A DNA stretch of 64,000 bases, taken from assembly GCA_013339895.1 (NCBI GenBank), contig JABACO010000009.1:3946859-4010858 (forward strand). The letters are read 5' to 3'. The first letter of the stretch is position 1. Every line of letters starts with the position of its first letter. This DNA is from Ephydatia muelleri (lineage: Eukaryota > Porifera > Demospongiae > Spongillida > Spongillidae). A model generated the notes under the pieces. The model searched no databases, was not told where the DNA came from, and saw only the letters and a list, made by a program, of their open reading frames with translations. The translations under genes and the position numbers were made by a program. This document shows, piece after piece, positions 24,809 through 35,991 of this stretch.

Positions 24809-25555
24809 CTGCAGAGAAGGAAGGCTCTTATCAACACTCGCGTCGCTACAGCTCGGGTCCCCAGACCAATTATACGACGCGCCGTGACGGCACCGAATGA
24901 GGCGTTCGTTGTCATCAGTCGTTCGGTGCGTGGCCGAGTCGAAGTCCAGGGGATAGTCGACGGGATAATAGAACCCCTCACAGAGAGAAACGTTATTAAG
25001 CAGGAGGAGTCAACGGTTTCACTTCCAACGAGCTCGCCAGTATCGGTTGAACGAAGGTCACGTGAGGCAGAAGAAGAGGACGACGTTTCCAAACCGAACT
25101 GCAACACACGGAGTTCGTACGATGGTTCGGATACTGACATTATAAGGCCGAAGCCATTGGCTGTAACTGGAGGCTCGAACACTGCCAGTCTTACGACGAA
25201 AAGACTCGAAAAGCGTCGCCATACTGTGGTAGAAAAAGGAATACGCCCAGTTGACACTGACGCAAGAAATAAGAAAAGTGTTGGCGCAGGAAATAAGGAA
25301 ACTGTTGTCGAAAGTTCTGTAGAAGTCCAGCAGTCGCACGTGAAACTGCCTCCCCTCCCCTCAGCAGCGAGCAATCACTCCAACGTTGACGATATGAGTA
25401 ACAAGTGTTCAACCAACACACCCAAACTACCACGCATATCCACGTTGCTGAGCGTCGCTCAGAAGGTTTTAACGGTCCGGAAAAGGTCCAGAGCTGTAAC
25501 GAATGTTACGAGGGCATTTGAATTCTCTTATTTCGACCGAATAATAAGATCGTAA
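24809..25555 (+). CDS. Unidentified basic/charged ORF exon following a splice acceptor
   Basis: A 'TTTCTAG' acceptor at 24808 opens a frame of about 248 codons ending with TAA at 25553-25555 ('RIIRS'). There is no ATG in frame until about 25395, so it should be an internal or terminal exon. It is rich in Ser, Lys, Arg and Glu ('REAEEEDD', 'KRLEKRRHTVVEKG'), with no recognised domain or membrane helix, and is predicted disordered. The 5' partner is unknown: the acceptor is phase 0, while exons 6 and 7 of the Ig gene end with 1 and 2 leftover bases. In another frame, exon 6 could splice here to give a short Tyr-containing tail ('SYQHSRRYSSGPQTNYTTRR'). The 189-codon antisense ORF is treated as a shadow. 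Confidence 0.45.
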   Translation: MQRRKALINTRVATARVPRPIIRRAVTAPNEAFVVISRSVRGRVEVQGIVDGIIEPLTERNVIKQEESTVSLPTSSPVSVERRSREAEEEDDVSKPNCNTRSSYDGSDTDIIRPKPLAVTGGSNTASLTTKRLEKRRHTVVEKGIRPVDTDARNKKSVGAGNKETVVESSVEVQQSHVKLPPLPSAASNHSNVDDMSNKCSTNTPKLPRISTLLSVAQKVLTVRKRSRAVTNVTRAFEFSYFDRIIRS

Positions 25556-25596
25556 ATTTCTAATTGATGGCACTAGTTATACTTTCTACCCCAACG

Positions 25597-25716
25597 ATGC
25601 GCGCGTTTGTTTTGGCGTGTGCGTTTTTGTGGGCTCTTGGGGAGGCCAAATTAGAAGCAACGCAGTTCATCAACATCAAACCTTCTGGACAGCTCACTCA
25701 CGAGAAGCTTAAATTG
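25597..25716 (+). CDS. Signal-peptide first exon of a secreted or membrane protein (partial)
   Basis: From ATG at 25597: 'MRAFVLACAFLWALGEAKLE' is a clear signal peptide, followed by about 20 residues up to 'EKLKL' and a strong GTAAGT donor at 25717. An in-frame upstream ATG exists at 25567 but weakens the signal. No following exon was recognised before the transposon block starting at 26061, so the gene is either cut by insertions or spliced to distant exons. It resembles the first exon of the Ig gene in layout. Confidence 0.45.
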
Positions 25717-26060
25717 GTAAGTTTTTTGAACGTTGTAGGAACATGTATATCGGAGTGGTGCACGGAGATATATTCTTGCAATTTTAGGAAAACAACGTCA
25801 TCTGCATATTTACATATTCAGCAGTCGGAGGAACGAACGAGGTTTGATAATAGTACACTACTGATAGTGGGGTGTGTCGGTTATTGGGTGCACGTGTGTT
25901 GTGTGTGTCTAGTGTGTACGCTTCGTATCCATCGGTACCAGTTGCGTGCCATGCATGGCTTTAATTTGATTGGTCAGTTTGTGCTACTTGCATTTTTTGT
26001 TCAATCGATACTAAAATTGTAATTGTACATACACTTATAAATTTATTATTATTACAATAT
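25717..26060. other. No gene seen (probable intron)
   Basis: Follows the donor at 25717. An open frame continues to 26022 but has no recognisable content. Confidence 0.5.
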
Positions 26061-26295
26061 GCCGCAAAAAGGCATGTTTTTTTTTCAAGGTGTCAAATTC
26101 TTTGATATTCTAGAAGGCTGCAATGTCCTCTACACATTTCTTTTTACGCAGTGAGAATCGGAGTATCTGTCATGGAGTTGTAAGGCGCTGAATTATTAAT
26201 TAGCCATGCATTTCAACACAAACGTTACATTTCTATCGCGCGTACTGGAAATTTTATAAAGTAGGAGTTACGTCCATTCTCGCGGAAATGATACC
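26061..26295 (+). mobile_element. MITE family F2, copy with trimmed left terminus
   Basis: Matches the other F2 copies over 'AATCGGAGTATCTGTCATGG' and 'AATTAGCCATGCATTTCAA', ending 'CGCGGAAATGATACC'. Flanked by ATAT on both sides (26057-26060 and 26296-26299). The outer ten bases of the left terminus are missing. Confidence 0.85.
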
Positions 26296-26393
26296 ATATG
26301 TGACATATAATCTACACAAAAAAAATCACCTAGCTACTAACGGAACAGTGAAACTATATTACCTTTGCCACTAACCTAATACTATATACGTCA

Positions 26394-26895
26394 ATAAACT
26401 AGTGATCTGGACAATATGGCTCTTGTGTTGGCTCTTATTAAGGCGATGCTTAGCTTCCCATATAAGTTGGAAACTGCTGAGGACTTGGGGCAGGCTGTAC
26501 GAGTGGCAATACGGGTAGCAAGCCTGTCAAGACATTTGGTGGCTACATCTCCCCAACAACCGTAGGACTCCATGGCTAAGGGAATGCAGACCCAACACAA
26601 ACGGGTGCACTTTGTCATTGTTGGCATGCTCGCGAATTTTAGCAGCCAATGCAGCTGATCCCGCGGTCACACTTGCTTCGTTTAAAATGGTTGGGTTTAG
26701 CGGTGATGTGACTTTGAAGTCCAGAGCAGCTGGCTTGCCAAACTCCCTATTCTGTACCAGAATGTCTGCAGGGCGTGTAAGCTGCCCATCCTCATCAAGA
26801 CCACTACCTGCCTCAAGTTGTCGTCCAATGCATGCCTGCTTGCAAGATTCGTAAGTAGCTAGATCTAAATCGATTCCTACCCACATTATCTCCAC
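26394..26895 (-). mobile_element. R2-like endonuclease fragment, copy 5, frameshifted
   Basis: Minus-strand 'RPADILVQNREFGKPAALD', 'FKVTSPLNPTILNEA' and, in another frame, 'LCWVCIPLAMESYGCWG' with C-terminus 'RANTRAILSRSLV'. One frameshift near 26620 breaks it. The most divergent of the five copies. Confidence 0.75.
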
Positions 26896-27495
26896 ACCTC
26901 ACCGAACAGAATGAATAATTAATCACGTGCGTGCATTACAAATTCACATCGATATTAATTCATGATGCAAATGTCTAACACTCCCTCTTGACTGGCTCAC
27001 AGCAAGAACTCCCTAGCTAACTCTTGCAATCGATAGCGTACAACTTGGCCAACAACTCGTTATGGACAAGACCACTTCCAGGTAGCTCTTCATGGTTAGT
27101 AGAAGTTGTGGGCAACTGGTTCAGGATCATCTTCATGATCTTCACCACTGGCCACGGACGGAGGCATGTCACACGGGTTTGAGTCAGCAGCAATGCACGC
27201 CTCTGGCAGATAGAGATGTTGGATGCGACTATTAAGCAGTGCGGTCTTCTTGCCAGACATGGAGTGATGCTCCTCTTACAGTCCCATCCGACCCTTCTAG
27301 CCACTCTTCAACTCTTCCTATCCACCACTGTTTCTTAGGTTGGTCCAAGTCATGTATCAGCATGACATCACCAAGCACGAGTCCTCCCTGACCACCAAGA
27401 GTAGGTGTGGTTCCACCAAATTTTCTGACCTCCACCGCCTTGAAAAGTGCTTAAAGATCCGGTTCAGATGACGCAGCTGGTGACTCAGGTCCGTC

Positions 27496-27525
27496 ACAGC
27501 TTTGGACTCTGAAGTCCAAAGCTGT
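27496..27525. repeat. Perfect 13-bp hairpin inside the Pao relic
   Basis: 'ACAGCTTTGGACT' (27496-27508), loop CTGA, then its exact reverse complement (27513-27525). Confidence 0.95.
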
Positions 27526-27530
27526 ACTTG

Positions 27531-27652
27531 GGAAGAATCCCCTCACACCCTCTCACCTGTTGTTGGGTCGCCATCGGTGCAACCCAGTAGATCTCATTCA
27601 AAGGATACCCAACAACAGGTGAGAGGGTGAGAGGGTGTGAGGGGATTCTTCC
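27531..27652. repeat. Inverted duplication, arms of about 38 and 46 bp
   Basis: Left arm 27531-27568 returns in reverse complement at 27607-27652, apart from an 8-bp extra 'GAGAGGGT' in the right arm. The spacer is about 38 bp. It starts 6 bp after the hairpin at 27496-27525. Confidence 0.92.
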
Positions 27653-28895
27653 AAGTCTTCTGAAGACAGATATGAGATAGGGCGGAAATTGAGTATGGCC
27701 TCCACTTCTACTGTACTAACACTGTAACTCATTGTATGACATTCTTGCTTTGCCGATGACCTTCCTCAAGAACCTCTTCGTAGACTGAATCATTCTCTCA
27801 TAGAACCCTCCCTACCAGTGTGCCTTCTCCAGTATGAAGGTCCACTGTATGCATACATCTCTGAAGTGTTGTTGCGTCTTTTGGCATGTCCAAGATGGAT
27901 GCGATAATCTTGTTAGCAGATCTAAAGGTCTTGCGGTTGTCTGAGCATAATTTCTGAGGAATACCACGTCTAGCAGAGAAACATTTCACGCAACGGACGA
28001 GTGCAACATGTAGATGGATGCAGCACTTGCAGACCTTGCACCGAGGAATACAGAGTGGTCGGGATTTCTTCAGCCCTCACAAAAGACAAGTCCACTTGGT
28101 TAGCAGTTCTCCTGACAGCGTTTCATCCCAGTTCAGCTTTGCAGGACAAATATCCTGAAAAAAGCATCTTAAACTGGACAGTGACAGGTGAAAGAAGGCC
28201 TAAAGGATTCTAGATCCTTCCTGAGAGGCCAATGATGTTCCTGTTGGTAGGCTTCATGACAGAGACATCATGAAGGAGAGAACTGCGGTCACACACAAGT
28301 TGATCACCCACTTGACACCCAGTACCTTCACACATTCTGGAACTTCAAGCTTGTCACCAAGAGTGTTCTTGGTATATGACTTGCCATCATATGTGACAGG
28401 ATTATCAGCGACATTCAATTGATGATGCTGGAGCACTTGAGATGATAGATGTTTCTGAAGTGTCATGGAACATCTAAGATTGAAGTCAGTTTCTGCTAAG
28501 CGTTCCTTTGCCTTCACTGCTAAGAGCAGAGCCTCCTCTCCAGTGTTCGCTCCCGATGTTAGATCATCAGCATAGTTCGAGTGAACAAAACATGTTCACA
28601 AATGACGGATCACTGCTTCTGTACCATTCCATGTAGTATTGCGAGGTGGCGTTGAGAAGGAATGGGCTAGATGACACCCTAAATACAACTTGAGCAAATC
28701 TTAGAGTGATCAGCCCCTTGGTAGCTGACTATAATTGATGTCTTCACGCACAGAAAGCGCAAGTAGCCGGATCAAGTGTAGAAGAATCAATTGAAGCCAA
28801 ACTTTTGGAAAAGCCTGGTGATCTAAAAACTGTTTGGTAGATTTGATCACCCACCTCTATCTTTAATTTTACCAGCTTCGTTGCTAACATACGAT

Positions 28896-28954
28896 AATAA
28901 CCACTGGCTTTCATAATAACCACTGGCTTTCATAATAACCACTGGCTTTCATAT
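28896..28954. repeat. Three tandem copies of a 19-bp unit
   Basis: 'AATAACCACTGGCTTTCAT' is repeated three times at the upstream edge of the Pao relic. Confidence 0.9.
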
Positions 28955-28960
28955 AAGCCT

Positions 28961-29229
28961 CACGATCTGTTGTTACACTGTCCGTGCCCACGTTTCTCCC
29001 TATTGTAGATGTGGCCCCTTCCTGGGTTAGTTTTCTGAACCTTATGCAGCCTGTTAAAAAGGCCGTCTAATGGTCAATGTTTGCCTTTGCAATTGTTTGG
29101 TGGCGAGTCTTAATGCTATCCACCTCTATTCTTATTTTCACCGCAGAAGCAGAGGCAAAAACAGTTGCGAACGGCTAGCTTAGTTTAAGGTGGAGAATGG
29201 GTGGGGCAATGGGCGGAACAAAGAAGATA
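28961..29229. other. No gene seen
   Basis: Short spacer between the Pao relic and the F1-related sequence. Confidence 0.5.
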
Positions 29230-29256
29230 TCGGATTGCGTGCAATAATGGCACAAA

Positions 29257-29708
29257 TCATGTGGGAAATGTGCATTAACTGCACGATTCTATCTTCGTAA
29301 CAAATCAAGTAAAAATTAACACACAGAACAAATTGATAGAGACAGGACCCCTCTATCTACACACCGAATTTGATACGATTTGATTGGTTCTGCCTGAAGT
29401 TGTGGCCGTTTTGAACCCCAGGGGTTATTGGACTCATAGCATCAGTAAGGAACCCCAGGGGGTATTGGACTCATAGCATCAGTAAGGAACTCCAGGGGGT
29501 ATTGGACTAATAGCATCAGTAAGGAACTCCAGGGGGTATTGGACTCATAGCATCAGTAAGAAACTAGTGTTTCCTTGTTGTGAAATGGTTGTAGCATGAA
29601 GTGCTGAATATAGGATGTCTGTAGAGTTAACTGTTGGGAAGTTATAGCTACTCAAATGCGATGCATTTGGCTATGTATCCGTGGGGAGATTTTTATGGAA
29701 ACTGTCCC
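29257..29708. mobile_element. Divergent F1-related half element
   Basis: Landmarks of the F1 right arm appear in order: 'GGGAAATGTGCATTAAC', 'AAGTAAAAATTAAC', 'CACCGAATTTGA', 'AGCATGAAGTGCTGAATATAGGA' region, and terminus 'GGAAACTGTCCC' at 29697-29708. Similarity between the landmarks is low, so this may be an older subfamily. It hosts the tandem repeat at 29412-29567. Confidence 0.5.
29412..29567. repeat. 37-bp tandem repeat, four copies
   Basis: Unit includes 'CAGGGGGTATTGGACTCATA' and 'GCATCAGTAAGGAAC'; copies differ by one or two bases. Confidence 0.92.
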
Positions 29709-30605
29709 ACTTAGTATAATACCGTGGGAAGCTGGAGACGCAGCAATTGGATTCTTAATGGCAGCCCAATGGAGAGAAGCAAATCTGGAACCCGTCATAT
29801 GACCATCCACAGTTTCTGCTCCACATGCAGTGGACCTTTCCCTGAAGGCCTGTATACAAACTCAATCATTAATATTATGCCTCTCCTCTCGCAAGATGCA
29901 AATTATAATAATCTTGATTCATCACACACCACTTCAGGGAGTATAGGAGATCCATTTACTTTTTGATTAGTATGGATCTGTCATAGATACTCAGCTCCCA
30001 AGCAGACAGAACCAGAACTCTCATGATAAATGTGGTATATGTTTCAGACCGGCTTTAATTGCGTGTTGAGAAACAGTGTTTCGGGAAACATGAATTCCAC
30101 ATTCCATCAGATGAGTTTGTAAGTGTGCGAGTGTAACTCTGTCCAGTAAGTGTTTGTTCTCGTACAAACTGACGTATATAGCAAATACTAGCTACATCTA
30201 TAGCATAATTTAGTTAGGCCTTTAGAACTTCTGTTTCATAGGTCTCCTTCGCTTAAGGTTTTAACTAAAACCTTCTGAACAGTACTGGTAGCGTGTTCGC
30301 AACAATACTTACTGTTGTTGTTAGGTTGCTTGTCTTCCAGCCTTTTATGTTCGTCCCAAGTAAATGTAAATGTACATACTATAGCTTGCGTGTCACGAGC
30401 AAACAGGTGTTTTTTGTGCAAAGTTGTTCCATTGTACTTGCCCATCATTCTTGTGTGATGTCATATACAAATGAGGGATGGGCCTGGATGCATTCTTATC
30501 ACCTCCTGTATTAAATATGTTTGACACTAATTATTACTTGAACCTGGGTCGATCGGAAGGTATTGCGAAAACTCACCATTTGGTTGGACATGATTTTCAA
30601 CAAAT
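29709..30605. other. No supported gene
   Basis: ORFs of 70-80 codons at 29724-30514 have no recognisable motif. Confidence 0.5.
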
Positions 30606-30851
30606 GGGACCGTTTCCGCAAAAAGGGACCTAATGCATACATTATATAATTTCCACAATAGAAATGTAACGCCTACGTTGAAATGTATGGCTAATTAAAA
30701 ATTCAGAGGGGTACAACTCCGTGACAGATACCCCCCATTCGCAGTGTGTAAGAAGCAATGTGTAGAGGACCTTTCAGACTTCTAGAATATCTAAAAATCT
30801 GAAATCTTGAAAAACCATGCATTAGGTCCCTTTTTGCGGAAAAATGATTCC
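30606..30851 (-). mobile_element. MITE family F2, complete copy (246 bp)
   Basis: Termini are inverted: 'GGGACCGTTTCCGCAAAAAG' on the left and, in reverse complement on the right, 'GGAATCATTTTTCCGCAAAA'. Flanked by AAAT on both sides (30602-30605 and 30852-30855). The interior carries the F2 core 'GAATGGGGGGTATCTG'-type sequence in inverted orientation relative to 26061 and 34830. No coding capacity. Confidence 0.88.
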
Positions 30852-32354
30852 AAATGTTCAAAATTTGTGGCATAAAAACTATTATCGGCACTGGATGTTT
30901 TAATCCTGTAAGTCTATCAGACCATGGATGCAACCATTACAGTGATTTGATAAATTCAAAAATGCTTCACATGTAAATGATGAGGCAATATAGATATGTG
31001 AATAAAATTGACCCAGAATATAACGTTTTGAAACATAACCGGAATAACGGTACTGAGTTCCCAGGGGCTGGCATGAGATGTCAGGGAGATGAGCCATTAT
31101 TAACATGCATCTCATCTGTTCATATATCAGTTTGTTGGTAGTTCATTAGGCATGTGGTATGACCATTAGGCATGTGGTATGACCATTTTAGTAAGAAGGT
31201 AAAAACAATGCATGAAAGTTTTTTGACAGACAAAATAGTGAAGAAATGAATGAGTATTGCATGACCGACGATCAATTACAATAATTATTTGTTTACAGGA
31301 ACACAATACCTTCTTGGACTTGCATGTGATGTGCTGTTTTCCGATATCACATCTATCATACTGAGTGTCTGAGGCAAGAGGACGGATAGGAACTTTTTGT
31401 GAATAAATTATAATACTTGCTGCAAGCCCTGACGAACGGAACAAGCTAGGATAATTATGTACCCAGTTAAACATTCAGTGCTTGCATGACTCAGATAGTG
31501 TACATTTATCTTCAGCTGCCGAATGAGCAATTGCTCAGTGACTCATTAGCTAGTGTTCTGCAATTATTGCATAGCCACAAACAAGTCATGTACTCCACTT
31601 CATCCTCTTGTTTCAAACAAAACACTTCATTTGGAATCTACAATCAATATAAATTACTCATAAAAAAGAAGTTAAGAATTCACCTCTTGACTGAAAATAG
31701 TGGGCCCAAAAGGTGTATCTGTACATTGATGGAGGAAGTGAAAGGCAAAAATGCAAGAAGTTAAAGGGTTGACTCCATCCTTATACTGCATTATTAAAGT
31801 TGATGATGCTGTACTCAAATGATGCACTCGTACAGTACAGAGTATAGGACAAAGTGCTGTTTGAGAAGCTATGCTTTTCTGCAGGACAAATACCCTTTTG
31901 TTCTTAGGTTGTCCTTTTTTGTGTAGTTGATCAATTGTAGGTCACAATGAGACTAAATAGTATTGTGTTTCCCAGTTTCAATCAAAATAGGCAGTGCTGG
32001 TTCAGCTTTGTATACGGCGGGCAACCAGTTACCATAATTACAGGAGAACAGTTTTCCTCTGGACGTAGGGCCTTTTGTTAGTGAAAATCTGTGTATTATT
32101 ATTGTATACTTGTCATTTGATTTTGTGAGAAACCATTCTTTGAAAGTGTTTTGACTTGAAATTACATTTAATTCCGCACTATCTCAACACACTAGTACAT
32201 GTACATCCATAGTGCTTGAAATGTTTTTCTGTGGTGTTTTCGTCGATAGGACTGGACAGTGTGTTGTCAAACAGGCTGGACTGGGTTCCTTAATTGGGAT
32301 TGGTGTTAACAAGTTGATCATTGTCATTGACATGTGCACTAATAGGAATGGAGC
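30852..32354. other. No supported gene; 20-bp direct duplication at about 31144-31184
   Basis: 'CATTAGGCATGTGGTATGAC' occurs twice in tandem. ORFs of 71-102 codons lack motifs. Upstream exons of the gene at 32355 may lie here but none could be chosen. Confidence 0.5.
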
Positions 32355-32785
32355 ATGGACCTGAAGCAGATTAAGAAAAAGACGTACACATGCACTATTG
32401 AGAGGTATGCTCTTTATCCTCTGCATGCACTTGCATTAATTCACTTCCTTTTAAGGCCAGGAGAGCAATCTTCATATCTGTACTTCAAAAGCTTTGCAGC
32501 CTCCATTCTTGATCATACTATTGACTCAGCTGAAGTGTTTGTAAGTATTGGAGTACCATGTTCAAGAACCAATAATTAATTTCATGTTTTATCCTATCCT
32601 AGGACAGTAAAGGAGCTCTTCTTCAAAATGAAGAATTTATTGTTGATGACAAGGGGGGATCAGGTGAGGGATTAGGTTTAATACAAGTTTACTAATACTG
32701 ATAATCAATTGTTTGCAGTGAAGCACAAAGATGGAGGATTTCGATCAAATCTTGCTAAGATAGTATTCACAGCAACCAAAAAGTG
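32355..32785 (+). CDS. Unknown gene, three 3' exons
   Basis: Three segments join in phase: up to 32540 ending 'IDSAEVF' with GTAAGT; 32603-32663 ('DSKGALLQNEEFIVDDKGGS') with GTGAGG; 32719-32785 ('KHKDGGFRSNLAKIVFTATK', stop TGA). Introns are 62 and 55 bp with AG acceptors 'TATCCTAG' and 'TTTGCAG'. The 5' edge is uncertain: an ATG lies at 32355, but the exon may begin at an acceptor just after it ('CTGAAGCAG'). No family was recognised. Small intron size and matching phases argue for a real host gene; alternatively it is a fragment of a spliced transposon gene. Confidence 0.45.
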
Positions 32786-33167
32786 ATGTATTATTGCATT
32801 CACATGTGTTTTGTGACATGCACACACTCAGATTATGGTGATCTATTTGTTCAATCCCCTTCATCCTATCCAGTATAAGTTTTTTTTTGTTTGTTGTTGT
32901 AAATGATGCTGACATGCTAAGTGATTATAACTGTCTACACCGTACAATTTAACATCTACTTCTGTGAAAATGCATCCACAAATAGGAAGAAGGTGCAGGC
33001 CACTTTCCGGCTTGCTATTTTTTCCTTTGTTCTGCAGTTTACTAGATCAATTATTGCTAGATACAAATGCCCCTGCCTCATTCAAAGAAATTGCCTGTAT
33101 TATGTTTACAGTGTATTGGCTTCTTTCACACTGATAACAATGGTGCATGCCGAATAAAAGGGAACGA
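32786..33167. other. 3' flank of the unknown gene, no gene seen
   Basis: AT-rich sequence up to the 30-bp array. Confidence 0.5.
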
Positions 33168-33762
33168 CTGACGCATGACCAGGGGAGTATGCATGAGCTG
33201 ACACATGACCAGGGGGTATGCATGAGCTGACACATGACCAGGGGAGTATGCATGAGCTGACGCATGACCAGGGGAGTATGCATGAGCTGACACATGACCA
33301 GGGGGTATGCATGAGCTGACACATGACCAGGGGAGTATGCATGAGCTGACACATGACCAGGGGGTATGCATGAGCTGACACATGACCAGGGGAGTATGCA
33401 TGAGCTGACACATGACCAGGGGGTATGCATGAGCTGACGCATGACCAGGGGAGTATGCATGAGCTGACGCATGACCAGGGGGTATGCGTGAGCTGACACA
33501 TGACCAGGGGAGTATGCATGAGCTGACGCATGACCAGGGGAGTATGCATGAGCTGACACATGACCAGGGGGTATGCATGAGCTGACGCATGACCAGGGGA
33601 GTATGCATGAGCTGACACATGACCAGGGGAGTATGCATGAGCTGACACATGACCAGGGGAGTATGCATGAGCTGACACATGACCAGGGGAGTATGCATGA
33701 GCTGACACATGACCAAGGGAGTATGCATGAGCTGACACATGACCAGGGGGTATGCATGAGCT
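33168..33762. repeat. 30-bp minisatellite, about 20 copies
   Basis: Unit 'GAGCTGACACATGACCAGGG' plus 'GAGTATGCAT'; some units are 29 bp (GGGGGTA for GGGGAGTA), and CACATG alternates with CGCATG. ORFs of 204-251 codons on the minus strand arise because the unit is close to a multiple of three. Confidence 0.95.
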
Positions 33763-34829
33763 GCCTCCAGTACTTCATCGGGTCTCCCACTTTTGCGTGC
33801 ATCGAGGTACCAAATGCTTAAAACGGCTTTGCTTATTCTGTTTCTCGCATACTATGATTCGAAGCCGATTTTGCCTGATGTATTACACTCAACGGATAAA
33901 GTTCTAGTTCTTCCCACCGTACCGTTCCAATCCATGCACAGTAAATGCATCCACAGCCTCTGGCCCCATGCAGTTGCATGAGGTGTACACATCCTATAGT
34001 ATAGTACTACAGTGTTTTTAATTACATGTCGATTGGAACGAGCTACACGTAGGTTGTTATACGGAAATTACTATCCACGTCAATATCCAGTGAACGAAGT
34101 TCTACACTATAGACGAACAGCTAGCGTCAGATAGAGTGTAATTCAACTTGTAGACTTGCATTATACGCCCGTAAAAGCTTCCAATCTTCTAGTAACGAGA
34201 GCTCAAGAAGCCAAGCACGATGGACATTCCTAGGAATTAGGCGTCGCGTGCACTAGATACAACTTTGTCTGGTGTTCAGCTGACATACTGGTGGCTGTGA
34301 TGTGGAAGAGAACTGCATGTGGTGTTTCTTCTGTCACGTTGGTACTACGTACGGCACCTGGCCTGGCTCAGTCCAGATCCTTAATAGGGGGGGGGGGGGG
34401 GGGTGGGGGGGGTGGGGGGGCGAGCTGATGTCATATTATTCATCATTATACATTGTGCATGGGGATAATCAGGTGTCAACTGTTACATGTATGGTGAAAA
34501 TGGATGAATAAGATATCCTGAGGGTCCGTCCTAGACCCGATAAGTGAATCTACAGTTCTCAACCATACCCCGGACGTAGCAGGCTGCTCCTCCCACACTC
34601 GATAGTTATTGATTTTAGACACTCTTTACTGGAATCGTGCTATCAGCCGTTCCCTTGATTTACTCCGGTGGCATGCACTACTCTGGCCATAGACAGTTCA
34701 TCTGTGCTCCGGCCAACACGTTCACAGAAATTATTAACTTTTGTCCCAGCTTAGTAAAGATAAGGAACTACCAATGACTCGATTGTGCAAGCCAAGACAT
34801 ATAGTTATGCACATTATAGCAACAAACGC
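33763..34829. other. No supported gene; poly-G tract at 34387-34421
   Basis: G-run broken by a few T bases. No recognisable coding sequence. Confidence 0.55.
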
Positions 34830-35055
34830 ACATTTCCGCGAAAAGGGACCTAACGCATGTTTTTCAAGATTTCAAATTCTTTGATATCCTAGAAGTCTGA
34901 ACTGTTGCTTCTTACGCACTTAGAATCGGAGTATCTGTCATGGAGTTGTAAGGCTCTGAATTTCTAATTAGCCATACATTTCAAACGCAACCGTTACATT
35001 TCTATTGCCCGTAAGTCTGGAAATTTGCAATAGCCCCTTGTCGCGGAAACGATCC
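34830..35055 (+). mobile_element. MITE family F2, copy
   Basis: Begins 'CATTTCCGCGAAAAGGGACC' and ends 'GTCGCGGAAACGATCC', with core 'AATCGGAGTATCTGTCATGG' and 'AATTAGCCATACATTTCAA' shared with the copy at 26061. The first bases of the left terminus differ from consensus. Confidence 0.87.
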
Positions 35056-35326
35056 AAAATTCAGTCTTTTCGCTGTTACCTTATATAACTGCCACCACTA
35101 CGGAAATCAGATTTGTACTGTGGTAGGGCTATAATTAACATCGAATTTTCCCATTGTCAATGACTCATAATAGTGCATATGTCCGGAACACACGTAAACA
35201 CGCGCATGTAGCTACATTGCATGGTATGAATACTGAATCATATAGAGGCTCTAGCTCTCTTCATCCCATATAGGGAAAGCATCACGAGCTTAATTTAGAG
35301 CACATACTTTTATAGGCCACTCTAAT

Positions 35327-35991
<665 letters not shown>

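Larger units (their letters stand above)
27015..28960 (-). mobile_element. BEL/Pao LTR retrotransposon relic
   Basis: On the minus strand, in gene order from high to low coordinates: a reverse transcriptase/RNase H-side fragment ('VPECVKVLGVKW' near 28310), an integrase-core fragment ('RRGIPQKLCSDNRKTFRSA' near 27940, with the second catalytic Asp in SDN), and the C-terminal domain typical of Pao polyproteins ('LGDVMLIHDLDQPKKQWWIG' then 'RVEEWLEGSDGTVRGA', 27255-27375). Frames are interrupted by stops and indels. No LTRs were recognised. Two fold-back duplications interrupt it at 27496-27652. Confidence 0.72.

Noticed and set aside
24805..25374. 189-codon antisense ORF as a gene
   Set aside because: Overlaps the plus-strand ORF that has a splice acceptor; no signal or domain in the antisense frame was convincing.
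33047..33802. 251-codon minus-strand ORF
   Set aside because: Made by the 30-bp minisatellite; frame drifts with 29-bp units.
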